Origin: Symbiodinium microadriaticum
Taxonomy: Eukaryota; Sar; Dinophyceae; Suessiales; Symbiodiniaceae
Assembly: GCA_001939145.1 (NCBI GenBank)
Contig: LSRX01000338.1
Span: forward strand, 266,630 to 330,629
Length of the DNA: 64,000 bases
Reading direction: 5' to 3'
A model generated the notes under the pieces. The model was not told the DNA's origin. It saw only the letters and a list, made by a program, of their open reading frames with translations, and ran no database searches. This document shows, piece by piece, positions 1-12,114 of this stretch. Both the position numbers and the translations under genes were made by a program. Position 1 is the stretch's first letter. Each line of letters opens with the position of its first letter.

Positions 1-484
1 TGCAGCCACTACCTTGGCGAAGATACGGTAATGCATGCAGTCCTGTAGCGGAACACCCACTACACGGCGCTTCCACGGGCTGCTAACTCTCTCGGTGATG
101 AAAAGCACCATGTATATTCAGAAGACTATTCGTGGACAACCAACCTCACATCAAAACCGGGAATGGAGTCGGGAATCTGATCGGATCGGAACCGTGCCCG
201 GAATTGAACCTGTGCCGACATTTGCGCGCTCCACCAACATGGCATCTGCAACTCCAACCAAACCCCGGGCCAGGCAGAACCCGCCAGCCATCCCTCAGCG
301 TGCAGGGATGGAAAATGGGGTGGAGGGGGGAGGTCAGGGGTGGGGGGCCCACCCTTTACCCAACAAACTGCAAAGCCAGCAGGGCGGAGCAAGGGGAAGC
401 GCAAACAACGAATTTGTGTCAGACACTATTGCCCTAGCTGTTTAAGGACCACTTGCCCCAAAACGCCTCATTCACAGAAGTAAA
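1..484. other. No resolvable gene
   Basis: Mixed-composition sequence with short overlapping frames on both strands and no splice-bounded exon or repeat that I could support. Confidence 0.4.
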
Positions 485-1170
485 TCTGATACTCTGCCTC
501 CAGATTTGATCGAATTAGCAAGCCTCCACTGCCAATTTGGACCATTTAGCTGCCAATAATTCGCACGATTTCAGTGGCATTGCAGATTTGAGCGAACTAG
601 CGTCTAATTCGCACGATTTGGGTGCCAGCCCTCCCTGCCGATTTGGCCAAAATAGCGGCTAACTGGCACCGCAAGTCCGGCCAACAACCAACCTGTCCAT
701 AGGTCAGAGGATGGGCGAGTGGAGTCGCAAGTTCGGCACTGCAAGTGCGCGGGCTGAATCCCGCACTTGCCATTGCAGCCTTTTCCACCCGGAAAGCGGG
801 ATTTTTGAATGAGCAAAGGCATCCCGGCCCCCACGACCGGGAATGCAATTTGAGCGAATTAGCCTCAAATTCGCACGATTTGGGTGCCAGCCCCAACCAA
901 GCCTCCGTTGCCGATTCGGACCATTTAGCGGCTATTCGCACGATTTCTGATTTCAGAGGCAGCTTCGCCCACAACACACCTCCGGGCCCCGTTTGCGCAT
1001 TTTAGCGCAATAGCGTCTATTTCGCACGATTTGGGTGCAAGCCTCCCCTGCTGATTTGGACGAATTAGCGTCTCATTCGCACGATTTCAGTGGCAGCTTC
1101 ACCCACAACAATTTTGGGGCTTCGTTTGCAGATTTCAGCAAAAGAGCGTCTAATTCGCACGATTTGGGTG
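485..1170. repeat. Irregular higher-order tandem repeat with hairpin core
   Basis: The 12-mer TTCGCACGATTT occurs seven times (starts 560, 608, 870, 935, 1021, 1076, 1154). Two contexts roughly alternate: one followed by GGGTGCCAGCC, the other by a CAGTGGCA-type tail. The best conserved full period is about 133-151 bases. Several copies are preceded by GCGAATTAGCGT and CTAATTCGC halves that can form a 9-bp stem with a 3-base loop. A non-repeat insert lies at about 660-840. No long coding frame follows the repeat. Confidence 0.8.
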
Positions 1171-1414
1171 CCAGCCCTTCTGCCGGTGAACGGAAATCCT
1201 CGCCTTTGATCGTAGCCTGGAACCAGCGGACTAAGTGAATACCACACGCCTAGACCCATGGATATAGGATCAATTCCCGGATCGGTGCATCGCAACAGAT
1301 CGCCGAAAATCGAGTTGAACGAGTCGGCAATGATCGGGTCGAGTCGTGGAGGGCATGATATTTAAAGCTGTACGCTCATAATGTGAGCGCTTGTTTTCCG
1401 AATCCCCCCACAAC

Positions 1415-1508
1415 CGGCTTCTCAATGACTGACATGGCAGCTTTTTCCTTCATCGAGTCAAAGCTCGTAAATGCCCACGACGGGCCCCACCCCCATGTGT
1501 GGGTGAAA
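1415..1508 (-). CDS. Candidate internal exon, unknown protein
   Basis: The frame reads FTHTWGWGPSWAFTSFDSMK and continues to VIEKP. It sits between a TCATAG acceptor and a CCG|GTTGTG donor. The frame stays open upstream to about 1687 and looks protein-like there too. Nothing identifies a family. The call rests on composition and borders only. Confidence 0.25.
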
Positions 1509-2261
1509 CTATGACAGGAGCCCGATTTTGGACCTGGAAGCAGGCGGGACTGGAAATAAGAGGACGTCCGGGAGAAGACCGCAAAGCGCCAATGAGCATC
1601 ATCCTCTGGGACTTGAAGCACTTCGAGCGTTGTGGTAGCATAACGCCGTGGGCCGGGCAGGATTGAAAGGACCAGACGGACGAGCACGAGAGGCTAAAAA
1701 GCATGGCCCTGCCAGGACTTTCGTCAGGTGGACGGTTTCGAAAGCAGAACTAAAATATAAGGCCAGCGTGTGGAAATTGAAATTTACAATGAATCGCACC
1801 TCAGGAACAAACAAGAACTCCCAGATGTTACCAGACGACTTGGGAAAATAAAACTATAACAACCATGAGCCTTGAAGCCGCAACATGCTCGAGTGCAACT
1901 CCGTGGCCAATGACGAGTGGGGCTGCGAAAGTTTGACACATTGGAGAGAATGTTAGCCTCGGAGAGCTTCGGGTGCAGGGCTTTCTTTCGTGCGGCTTAG
2001 CACTTGTTGTTCCGCAGTCTTCACGCCGCAAACATCAGACCATCACAAGAGCACAAGAACTGCCAATACGCTGAAGACACAGGAACCTCATATTCACACC
2101 CCGAAGCGCTGAAGCTACGGCTTCTGTTCGGATCCTTGAAGGAACAGTTGCTCTATCGTCTACACCTCAAGTTCGCTCCTGACCAGTCCTGGCTAAGGAG
2201 AGAATCAAACATGGCAAGAGTTCTCCGACCTACACTTGCTAACTTCGGGCTCGCAATGCAG

Positions 2262-2431
2262 GAGATGACTTGCGGGAGCAGCTGGACCAGCTAATCACGA
2301 ACAGGCAAGACTTGCGGAATGTCTTATGGCTTTGCCCAGCTCGGATCAGCACAGAAGAACACTTGTGCTTGCAATTTGCAGTGATCAACATGCCAAATCC
2401 AACAGTCATAGACATCCCTGTTCGACCAGCC
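2262..2431 (+). CDS. Candidate internal exon, unknown protein
   Basis: 56 codons follow an ATGCAG|GA acceptor and end at a GTTTAG-type donor (2432). The frame starts DDLREQLDQLITNRQDLRNV and ends DIPVRPA, with no stop. About two thirds of third positions are G or C. The N-terminal part is amphipathic and could be helical. The antisense frame is also open, so the strand is not certain. No family recognised. Confidence 0.35.
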
Positions 2432-3091
2432 GTTTAGGTTTGGGAGCACGAGAAGTCGATGCCCTCCTGATGCTGCTGCGATCCCCAAGCCCCAGGCCCA
2501 AAAGCATGCAAGCCCTCTTTCCAGTTCAAGCCTTTTGGAACCCTGTCGCGCGGGGGCCGGGACAGAAATTTGATGCTTGGCGTCTCGCTGAAATGACTCG
2601 ATCGCTGCATAGCCCGTCAAGGTCTGCGGCCAGAAGCATGGATCTATATTACGTAGGGTTTAGCTACGGTTCATGGAGTGGGATTGCTTTCGCTGCCGCA
2701 TGGCATGGGGCTGGAGAGTGTGGGGCTGAGGATATATGGCATATGGCCTTATAGGAATTTGGGCATGGGACGGTGTAGGACAGTGTAGGATTCGGCTTTA
2801 GGATGTACAGTTCAGGAGTTAGGGCCGGGGGCTCACAGTCTCATGTTTAAGAGTTCAGGGCCTTTTGGCTCGAGACTCTGAATCCTGAGCTATGGAACCG
2901 AAGCCGAAACCATCAACCCAATCGTAGAGTCGTAGACCCTCGACGAGGACCTCCGAAAGCTAGAATAACTATACCGGTGACACCTGCGAATAGGAACCGC
3001 GAGCTGTGAACATCCCAGCCTCTGCTGTAAAAGATCGGTTCGCTAGAACACTCGCCAAGAATCCTCATATGCTAACAGTCTCCGCATGCAG

Positions 3092-3176
3092 GAATGACAC
3101 ACTCCTCTCATGTGCGAAGCAGCTACACTCAGTGGAGAGTGACTACTTCAGCAAAGAGTGGTATCCACTAGCAAAC
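3092..3176 (+). CDS. Candidate internal exon, unknown protein
   Basis: A CCGCATGCAG|G acceptor opens a frame reading NDTLLSCAKQLHSVESDYFS, then KEWYPLAN, with a possible AAC|GTCAAC donor. It shares the strand of the 2262-2431 candidate, but I could not link the two in phase. Family unknown. Confidence 0.25.
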
Positions 3177-3179
3177 GTC

Positions 3180-6157
3180 AACCCGCTGCAAACGTCCGAT
3201 AACACATCTACATAAAAAATCGCATCGAGCTCTGGAGCCCCGACAACGAGCTCCCCCTCCGAAACAAAATCTGCTCTAGGGTAATTAAGCGACACACCTG
3301 GAAAACTATTGGGCTCAAGTCTAGCCAAACCTCTAAACCCTAATCTCAAAGCTTCCGGAGACCATCAGAGAGCTCTGACCCCTTCCCTGGAACACGAACA
3401 GAACCATGTAGCACCCTAAATGTAGCTGCCATAAGACCCCAAGTCCCCGTAACACCGAAAACCATATACCCAGCACCCCGAAGACTTCTGCCAACGAGAA
3501 AACAAACGAAAAAGGCAACCTTGAGGCCTGGAGCCCCGAACACCCGGGGGGAGCCTTGAGGGGGATGATGTGGGTTGCTGGGAAACCTTGGAGCATCCCA
3601 GGCATCTGAGTATTGGGCATCAGAATTGTTGGGTTTTGGGGTTTAGGGTTTAGGGTATCAGAGTTTTTGGGGTAGTTGGCTTTGGGGGTTACGGTATTAC
3701 GGTATTAGGGCACTGGGCATTCGGGTTGTTCCGGTATTCGGCTGTCAGGGCATGCTGGGTGTCAGAGTGTTATTTGTGCAAACGAACGGGTATTAGGGTT
3801 TAGCCGTTTAGCCACTGAGTCATCGGCTTTGTGACACTTCGGGGTCCGGTACTTCAGGTTGACATCTACAAAGCCGAGAAGAACATTCAACACTTGGGAG
3901 TCAAGAGTTGACAGTGCTTGCCGGTTTCTCAGGACCATGTCACAATCGGAGGCTTTTTGAAGAGGAGCCGGGATTCTCTGGGTTGTTTCTGCATGGGCGA
4001 GTGTAGGTATGCAGTACACTCTGAAAATTCGCAACCCGGCTATTTCCTGTGTAGCCGCAAAGCCCTGAAGCCCCTCGAAGAGTTCGGGTCCTGACAAGCT
4101 TCAACCAGGCTCTACACCTGAAGCCCTTGAACAGATTGGGCTCTGACACCTTAGACATAAATACACGGCCTCCAAAACCATAGCCCTTGAAGCCCAAAGC
4201 ACCCTTAAGCCTGAGGCCCTAACACCTAACATTCAAAAACATCGGCCACAGCTAAGTCAAGAAGCTCTTGTCGAGCCTCGGACCGGACTCTTCCGGCTTG
4301 TCCTTGCCTGCGTGCAGCAGGAGGCACGGGGGAAAAAAACGATCCATGTGATGAAGACAACAGTTGGAACGACTAGTCTTCGAGACAACGCATACGCACC
4401 CAGGGGGTTGGAAGTGCTTGTAGCCGACCTTATCAAATCAACGCCTACTAGCAGAAAGCCGTTCCAGCCAGATGCAGTTACAACAGACCCTACAGTCTTC
4501 TGACTACAGTAGCCTTGCACATTCACTGGTGGCTTGGTCTTCAAGCTTTCTTTCACACCCAGGCTGGTGAGATTGGCCAAGATATCCAAACATCGGTTCT
4601 CACGAGCTGTTCATGATATGACAATCATAAGCCAAATCGAATACAGGTTTCCTACACCCTGAATGTTGGTGATTGGGATGGGCCACCGTCTCAGCTCGCT
4701 CCAATCAGCGCCACTCCCTTAGAAACTCTTACAAAAGTCCACCATCCGGGAAGTACTGCGGAAGACTTCAACGCCACCCTATGCTTTCAATCACAAGTCA
4801 CCCAGCTCAGCACATGCCACAAGCGCACGCTCCTTCCCCGACACATTGCTTGCAGTCCGCGGCAACCCTTCCTCAACTCTCACCTCTTGAAGAACGATAA
4901 ATGCCAAGCCAAGAGCCGAAGACTTGCCAAGGCGCAGAACTGAACCAGCTTCTTGGCCATGGAAATGCAGGACGTCACCGTGTTGGCCAAGAACAACCTT
5001 CGTAGGGCGCTGTGCAGCTTTTTATGTGTGGGAATTTGTCCTATATAGGGGTGTAGATGTATTCAACTATACACGTAGACAGAAATATGTATTCGACGCA
5101 CTATGCTAAAATATGCTAAATGGTGCTAGATAGCATTATTTCATCTTGCACAACATCCTGCAATAGTATACATTCTCACACACCCTAGTTTCACAGCACA
5201 ATCCGATGCCCTCAGGTCGAGAAACTCGGAACTTCTTGGCTCGAGGAAGTCGCAACAGTCGCATGGGAGGTTCTCTAAATAAGGGTTGGGTGCTTCTTAT
5301 CGTGTAATACACTGCTTGGGTTTAGGAGACACGAGCTTCACTTCAAGCACTACTCACATGCTGGACCTCAGGGCCCCTACTCGCAACAACTCCTTTCGCA
5401 TAACTCGAAGACCGGCCCGTGAACACCGGCAATCCGCCGTGGGCTCTCGCTAACAAAGTTACTTCACAATACCAGAACCGGGAAAGCACATTCTTCAACA
5501 ACTGTAAATTCCCGCAGTAACTGAATCCGCGTAACTTCTTTAACCGAACTGTTCAAATGAACATAATATACGCTTCTTAAAAACATTCATGCGCATGTAA
5601 GCTCCTTGGAGAAATGTCTCAGAGCCAGTTGAGTCAAAGGGCATCGTGAAGATGATGCCGGCCAGCAGGCCCGCGCGAGCAAACTCGGACAGCTCTTGCC
5701 CTGGCAGATGCCGTCTCTTTCGAGTGTATACAGGGGATATGCTTACTACAAGTATCGGTATAGGTCTAGGTTTAAGGCTTCAAAAAATGTGAAGCTTTTG
5801 TCTGTAGTCAGTACTATAGGGTTCTGTAGAGTTTGGGGCTTCTGAACGGTGACACTTTCGTCCACAAACCTTGCCAGTCTTTTCTGCAGCTTTGGACTCC
5901 TCTGACCAAGATTACTATCGAAGAGTCTGGAAGACAGATCATGGTCCGAAGTGCGGGGGAGCAGCCGAAACATCTGCTGTTCAGCCCCGGTTGAACCTGG
6001 ACCCCCGACCTTTCTTTTCTGGTGGCTTCTGTTCTCTTGATGCTGACGTAAATCGACAGTATGAAGAAGTATGAAAAAGTCAGGGCCCTAGAAGCCAAAA
6101 TCGGGAATGTATCGGTGTTATCCGTGAACCCTGAATCCTGCATTTGCATGCTTGCAG
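3180..6157. other. Intergenic or intronic, rich in degenerate telomere-like words
   Basis: Contains a TTTAGGG-like block near 3634-3650 followed by a long G/T-rich degenerate tract to about 3780. Short frames on both strands near 4257-4589 look equally plausible, so neither is called. 5040-5170 is A/T-rich with ATATGCTAAA-like words. Confidence 0.4.
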
Positions 6158-6219
6158 TGCAAGTCAAGCTACTAGAGTCTGAAGAGACGGACAAAACTAG
6201 TTCTGCTACGACAGTAGAA
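6158..6219 (+). CDS. Candidate internal exon with strong borders
   Basis: A TGCTTGCAG acceptor and a GTAGAA|GTGAGT donor bound 62 bases encoding QVKLLESEETDKTSSATTVE. The donor is a textbook GTGAGT. The peptide is hydrophilic and acidic. No family recognised. The phase does not simply join to the next candidate at 6364, so another exon or border may exist between them. Confidence 0.35.
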
Positions 6220-6363
6220 GTGAGTCCCGCATAGTGCCCCTGCGATTTTCAACAAATTGACAACGAGTAAACAATACCTTGGGGACATGTTCGGAAACTT
6301 TTTCGCCTTCACCTGCGATTAAAACAAACACGTCGGCGCACCTGACCCACACCTATCCGATAG

Positions 6364-6475
6364 GACCCCAAGAGGGGTCTTCCGATAAGCACGACCCCTC
6401 CACCCTTGCTAAACTGTGCACCAGAGACTGGCCTACAGTCGACGTGAAGTCCACTCCTGGCGGTTGTGCTTGCAA
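6364..6475 (+). CDS. Candidate internal exon with strong donor
   Basis: 112 bases between CCGATAG|GA and CAA|GTGAGC. The frame begins PQEGSSDKHDPSTLAKLCTR and continues DWPTVDVKSTPGGCAC. The donor is near-consensus. The peptide has no recognisable domain. Lies 144 bases after the 6158-6219 candidate on the same strand. Confidence 0.35.
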
Positions 6476-6479
6476 GTGA

Positions 6480-9400
6480 GCCATTCTTGAGGCATGTCAT
6501 CACATACAATCAAATGTCATACTCTGCTTCGGCTGGAGAGATGAGTGGAGTTGTGCCATAGTACCTACTCACATATGTGAAAACTTAGTCCAGGCGGAGA
6601 CGTTGAGGTTGGCCCAAACCACACTAGCCTAATATTTTTCAATCCCAAGATGAGATACATGCAAGAGTCAGTCTGGGGCCTGGGGTCCAGGGGTTCGGAA
6701 GGAATTGGACAGGTACAGTTCAGTGGTTTAGACGCGGACGGTTTGTCCGTCCCCGCTCCCCTGCAATTTGTTGGCCCCGTACCGGTGCCGCTTTGCGCCT
6801 ACCTATCATCATCGCCCATATCCAAACTTCCTGTTCCACAGTTGCCATTATTGTATCTGAGATCCTCAGGTTTTCACACAGGAGAGGAGCAAGACCAAGA
6901 CCGCTCAGACTTCGAATTTGTCTACAGGACCCGGTCGGTGGCGACTCAACCCTGAGGGAGACAAGACTACAACCAGCAGGATTCGAGGACCCTGGTCCCT
7001 GGGCCCCCGCCAGAACCCCCACTCCAGCCGCCGGCCCTTGTAGTCCCAACTTCCCTTAAGTTCAAGCATGTCTATATACTTTGTAGTCACCAATGTAGTC
7101 ACATGGACATTGTAAAACCATGCAATAACGCCCCCAACAAAGAGCTCCTTGCTTCGTGCGCTTGTCGGCCAAGAGGGCGCCCAGCAGCGCCGTCGTCGCG
7201 AAGAAGGCGTTCTGTCCTCCCCAGGGCGCTCAAAAAGAGCGCAACCACTAGACCACTTCGGTCTCGATTCGATTCTATGCTGTTGTATATCATATGGTGT
7301 AGGCTCTGTTAGTTCATGCAAGGCATATGAGCCCAAGAAGCCCTAATCCCCATCTCCAAGGTGCCGTCCTGCAACAACTTTGCCGTTGTGCGACTGCGTG
7401 GTACCCACCTGGAAACGGCCGACAACGAGGCTTCTTATAGAGGAACTGCTTAGAAGCAGGGCATCAGATGGTACAAGGGTCCTGTATATGCGCCAGAATG
7501 TTTCTTTGAGGCTTTGGGATTCCCAAAGTCTGGGCCTTCGGGTGCACATGGTGCGTAGTTGCAGAAACGAAGGTCCAAATAAGGACTCTGAAATCGTAGG
7601 ATCCTTTTAAGGACCCTAGTCCTGAATTATCCGAAGTCCCACATGCGTCTCTTTCGGGGTTGGACCTGCTTACTGCCACAGCATGCAAACTCACTTGTCC
7701 ACCATCTTGGCCAGTTACAGGGTGCTAGAATGCTGCTGAATTTTAGTGGGGCGGCGTTGGCATGTATGTACGAATGTGAGCACTGTGTTGGTGATCCCTC
7801 GACTCAGTACTTGAGTCCTGACGTGTCCCCTGAAAAAGATGGCCTATGCCCCAAAGCGGTGAGACAAGGAGATGCTGGCAATCGCTGCAACAAATTCTCA
7901 GCTTTCATAATTCAGGAAGGACTCATAGCATGCCGTAATTATTGGCAGTCATCAAGCAAATACTACACAGCCCGACTAGATTTTCAAGATCCCTTGAACT
8001 GCATCCTCTTCGACATCTGCTCTCCATGCCGTTGCACGCTCAAATACCAAAGCACCAACCAATGCAAGTTACTTTATCAGGTGTGTGTGCTTCGGGTTCT
8101 GCAACTGTGCGGGTATGACTTACTAACGCCACGACAACTTGTGCAGTCCTAAATCGAGTCCCAAAGCATCTAGATAGGCTGTATTTACTATACTTGTCTT
8201 TTCACATGTGGCCTTGCATGTCTGGATTGTATTCACATGCAAGGAGTGAAGGCAATGTCTGTCGAGATCAACCAAGTACAACCAAGCGGCGGCAGCACAA
8301 ACATTTGCCCGGTGGTGGGCAAGCTCGTTGACCTTTCTGTCGGCACGGGGAATTAATGTTTGAAGCTTTCTATGCAACTTAGAGTTTCAGCATGCGCTAA
8401 TTACTGCCTTTATGTGTTTGGCTCAGGTTACATCGCGGGGAATCGGCGCGAACGCCGTCCAAAAACAAAGCATGATCAGCCAGCTTCGAGCACTTTTTCC
8501 ACTCACTGCCCATGTACCTTTGTAGCTCGGTTGGCAGCTTGCGGGCAATACTTATGTGGCTTCGCGAGAAATCCGTGTATACTCATGTCATACTGTATAG
8601 TTGGTTTAGTAATCATGTTTCCTTATGGCCCCTAGAGAAATAGAACTAATTCTACCCCATAAAACCTACTCGACATAAGAATGCCTAAGCTACAGATGGC
8701 TCTCCTTCGGTAAGACTGCCCCTGACAACCCACTTGCCTCGCTACCCGTGCAAGTAGTTTGAGTCAAGGTAGGGGAACTCCGAGAATGTCCTAGGCCGTA
8801 CAGCAAGGGCATCGAGAACTGACCCAGCAGCATCTGCTTCAAAACAGAAGACCTCAGGAAACTTCAATTCCTGCCTGTTGAGCTCCTCCCCATCTCTATC
8901 TTCAAATCCCAGTGCATCCTAAAGGCTGTGGTCAAATGTGAGATCCGCAGCGAATTGTTGGCCACGGCACCTTTGCAACGCGGTTAAAGGTCGGGGGATT
9001 TCTGGCTACTGGCAGAGTTTGCAAGACTTCGCATGAAATCCCGAATCTTTCACGGTTTCCGCGGGCCACGAAGCTTTAGGATCTGAAGGCTCCGCTCCTT
9101 CTCCCTCTCACCATAGTTACTGTAGGCTCTTTTAAGCATGGCAGAGGAAGCAGCACGTGCAGCAACAAAGTGATGGCACAAATGATCATGTGAGAGCAGC
9201 AGAATGCGCTCTGCTCACGAGCCCGTGCGCAGCTCGTAAATCTAAACCTGAAACCCTAAATCGACAGGGCTGCAACTTTCCATGGAGCCTCTCCCTCTCT
9301 CTACCCCAAAGCCTTAATCGAACCCCTGAAGAGTCGACCAGCAAAGCTTGGATTGAAGCAGTCCAGGCACCGTAGGCCGCAAGCGTGGCTTGCCAGCCAG

Positions 9401-9690
9401 TGCACGCCTCGCCAGGGAACCGATAGTGCTAGCTTAGGGCCTCGAGGTTCAGGGTTCTGGGTGAGGGCTCAGATGAAAAGACAATGGCAACTCCGAGCGC
9501 TTTTTACACCAATGAGCTGATGAGCTGCTTTTTGGAGGAAGGAACCGCCCCATCAACAAAAAATCGCCAAGATCCTGCACCTCTGCGCAACCCTACAAAG
9601 ACAGCCGTGTAAATCTCAAAGTCCCGACGGAAGATGATTTCCTGCATGCAGGTTGTTTGTGTAAATTCCGACGAGTGATTAGACTTAGAA
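6480..9690. other. No gene resolved; one GC-rich segment of interest
   Basis: 7150-7215 is GC-rich. The minus frame NAFFATTALLGALLADKRTK has G or C at all 20 third positions, but an overlapping plus frame has the same property, so no strand is called. The plus frame at 7643-8152 is open for 169 codons without any recognisable domain. The rest is mixed sequence with degenerate GGGCTT/TTAGGG words. Confidence 0.35.
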
Positions 9691-9691
9691 G

Positions 9692-9808
9692 CCCTAAACC
9701 CTAAACCTAACCCTACCCCAGGGCCCAAGAGCTTGCCGGCCTGGCTGGCGCAGGCCAGGAGCATCAGCCCGTAGAAGCCCTCCATCCTGGTTTAGGGTTT
9801 AGGGTTTA
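9692..9808. repeat. Converging telomere-like arms
   Basis: CCCTAAACCCTAAACCTAACCC (C-strand) at 9692-9713 and TTTAGGGTTTAGGGTTTA (G-strand) at about 9791-9808 face each other across a GC-rich core of about 75 bases. On either strand the core is preceded by C-strand telomere sequence and followed by G-strand sequence. Confidence 0.75.
9717..9786 (-). CDS. Candidate exon between telomere-like intron ends
   Basis: Minus strand, 70 bases from AAACCAG|G to GGG|GTAGGG. The frame reads MEGFYGLMLLACASQAGKLL then GPG; 22 of 23 codons end in G or C, far above the flanks. The segment is hydrophobic (membrane helix or signal peptide-like). A shorter plus-strand reading with its own AG and GT is possible. 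No family recognised. Confidence 0.35.
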
Positions 9809-9937
9809 TAATGGTAGGTGTATTTTGCTGTACAAAAAATGCATGCACTGTAGTGGCTTGCAGAATAGGTTACATACACTAGTTTTGAATGCAGCTTCCA
9901 TGCGCACACGACAAATTAACTAAGCATAGTCACGAGT

Positions 9938-10100
9938 ATGCTACGTATGTACATATGTACGTACATATTTAAACACATACATATGTACGCATCTAATTAC
10001 GTCCATACATATTTGCGTGTGACATACCTACGTCAGTACATGTACAGATATCTATATGTAAAGAGATTAAGTGTATGTACACACACACACACGTATATGG
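9938..10100. repeat. Degenerate TATG/GTAC-rich microsatellite
   Basis: Imperfect ACATATGTACGTAC-type words, followed by a short CA run at 10080-10092. Confidence 0.7.
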
Positions 10101-12003
10101 GTGGCCGGACTTGTTGCGACTTGGCCAGTTGAAACTCTTGCTGGAGGCGTCTGTACATTTACATTGAAGTAGTACGTTAGGATAAAGCTCCAAGCAACTC
10201 CTGCACTTCCTTTTTCCACACATGAATGTAAGCAATCCGTATAGAAAAATAAAAAGAGGGTGGCCAAAACAAGCCCAGAGTCCGGAATGCCACGATCTGG
10301 ACGATGATGTTGACCTCTGTTAGGGTTCTGCGTGTAGTCTTCAGGGTTGAGGCTTCAGCATGCAGGGCTTCATTGAAAGTTGTCGCATTCTCGCGTGGGT
10401 GCAGGATCGCCGCTGCAAGCTGCAGGAGCTTGAGCTGAAATCTCAAACTCCGGGGACGAAGGAGTCGAGATTTCGGTCTACATTAAACCGCCACATCAGG
10501 CAAACCAGCAAGGAACGCAAGAACCACGGGAAACTGGTGCACCACCAGCTACACCAGCACGGCCACAACACAACACTCTGACCAATCAGCAATCAAGTCT
10601 GGAAACTATCTAAGCTGGAGCAAGAACATCCAGGGTGTTTTCGTGGTCGTAATCTCGGTCTGGGAGCCTTCATGTCTGCATGCTGTTGACATTAAAGGCT
10701 TAGGCTTCGGGCTTGTGCGATTCTCAGCCTCACAATGCACTCAAGCTCCGTGCGGAACCCAACTAGTTCAAACGCATGCTCTAACCGTGACAGAACCTAC
10801 CGGAGCGCAAAAAAAAGCAACAAATTGATACAAATTGGGTGACAGCCTGAAATCCTGAAGAACCTTCAGGTGTGCGTGCGTGGTCTGGAGCAGGAGAGCT
10901 GCGGAAGGTCTGGAGTTTCTATCTCTGGCTTACGATCTGGGGGAATGAAGCCCAACGTTGTCAAGCCTTTGTTACCTGAATGAGGCGTTTGACCGAAACC
11001 TACACAATGAAATGTATGGACCGCAGCGGATCGCCTTTGGATGAGCTTGAAACTGCTGCTTGCGGTTGGAATGTATTGCCCAGGGTTCAATGTCCGAGGC
11101 TGTAAGGAAGGCTCCTGAAATTCCAGTTGACAGGGAAATGCCTGCACCGCTGAAATTTTCCTTCCAAAGTGCCCCCTCTAAACGTAGCAGGAGCTTGGGC
11201 ATCACTTACATCTCCCAGACCCGAAACTAAAGCCTAAAACCCCTGAACCATTAGGCATAAGTTCAAGGCTACAGCAGAGCAGTTGAGGTGCAACTGAGGG
11301 CAGACCCGCCGACACGAAGCCTTGTCCCAATCCCTGCCTGGGCTTACTTGTTCAGGGGTTTATTTGCTCAATGGCGTTGAAGGCTTGGGTGTTTGGAGAT
11401 CGGGCTTCGGGTTAGGGCTTTCGGGGTTTAGAAGTTTGAGGCTTTAAGGCTTCAGTGTATCGGATCCAGGGGTCATTCTAGGGTTCAGGGCTGGAGGACT
11501 CAGTGTCGCTATCAGAAGATCCTCCTCTTCGCGGCTTCGTCGTTTAAAATGCAAATGTCCAAGCGCTACAGAATTTTCAGGACTTGCGGTTCTAGATAAC
11601 CGCGTAGGTATGGGCCTGAGGTCAAAATCTCTGCACGGTACGGCCTCGTCTCAACGATTCAACAAAATACCATACAAAACCCATACGCAGATGAAGACCC
11701 GAACAGGGTCTGCCGATGTCTTGTGCGCAAGAAATCCACGACTCGTTGCATCTTGTGGCAGGAGTCCCGTAGACCTTGTTTTTAAGTTCCTTATAACCGA
11801 AACCAACACCTAATTTGCAGTCCACACTCCCCTGACGTCCAACAGCCAAGACAAGATGCAGAATGACCTGGATCGGTCCGAAGTGAGCATCCTGGCGTCG
11901 GCGTGGTCCAAGGCTGTCGGGCTTCTTGGCTTTGGGGTTCTGCAGCCAGCCGAGGTCCGGCGCATGAGCCTTGCAAAGCTTAAAAAGCCCTGAGGCAAAC
12001 AAC
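10101..12003. other. No gene resolved
   Basis: Mixed sequence with scattered TTAGGG/CCCTAAA words. 11821-11957 carries competing frames on both strands (plus: CTAATTTGCAG acceptor then HTPLTSNSQDK...; minus: LDHADARMLTSD...). Both are G/C-rich at third positions, so neither is called. Confidence 0.35.
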
Positions 12004-12114
12004 GGAGATGAGCCACAGGTTGTCCTGCGCCAGCCACTGCACAGGGTAGCAGTTCACCGACGTGAAGAATTCGCAAATGGAGGCACACAGCTCCTCAGCG
12101 CTTTCAAAGGATCT
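12004..12114 (-). CDS. Candidate internal exon, unknown protein
   Basis: 37 codons between TTTCTTCCCAG| and TCC|GTTGTT on the minus strand. The frame starts RSFESAEELCASICEFFTSV and ends VQWLAQDNLWLIS. About 80% of third positions are G or C, above the local mean. Cysteine- and tryptophan-bearing, possibly partly membrane-associated. I do not recognise the family. Confidence 0.45.

Noticed and set aside
180-262. tRNA-like T-arm (GGTTCAATTCC) and D-arm-like GTTGGTGGAGC on the minus strand
   Set aside because: The spacing between the arms is too short for an anticodon arm, and no 7-bp acceptor stem pairs.
2855-2875. TTTTGGCTC word resembling the spliced leader
   Set aside because: Only nine bases match and nothing coding follows; expected by chance in 64 kb.
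3311-3325. ATTGGGCTCAAG, another leader-like word
   Set aside because: 10 of 12 matches without the GCCA half; not distinguishable from chance.
4257-4589. 110-residue minus frame and overlapping 63-residue plus frame
   Set aside because: Both look moderately protein-like, neither has a domain, and the splice borders are weak.
11821-11990. Exon on either strand with high G/C third positions
   Set aside because: Both strands give equally good readings and borders, so no call is justified.
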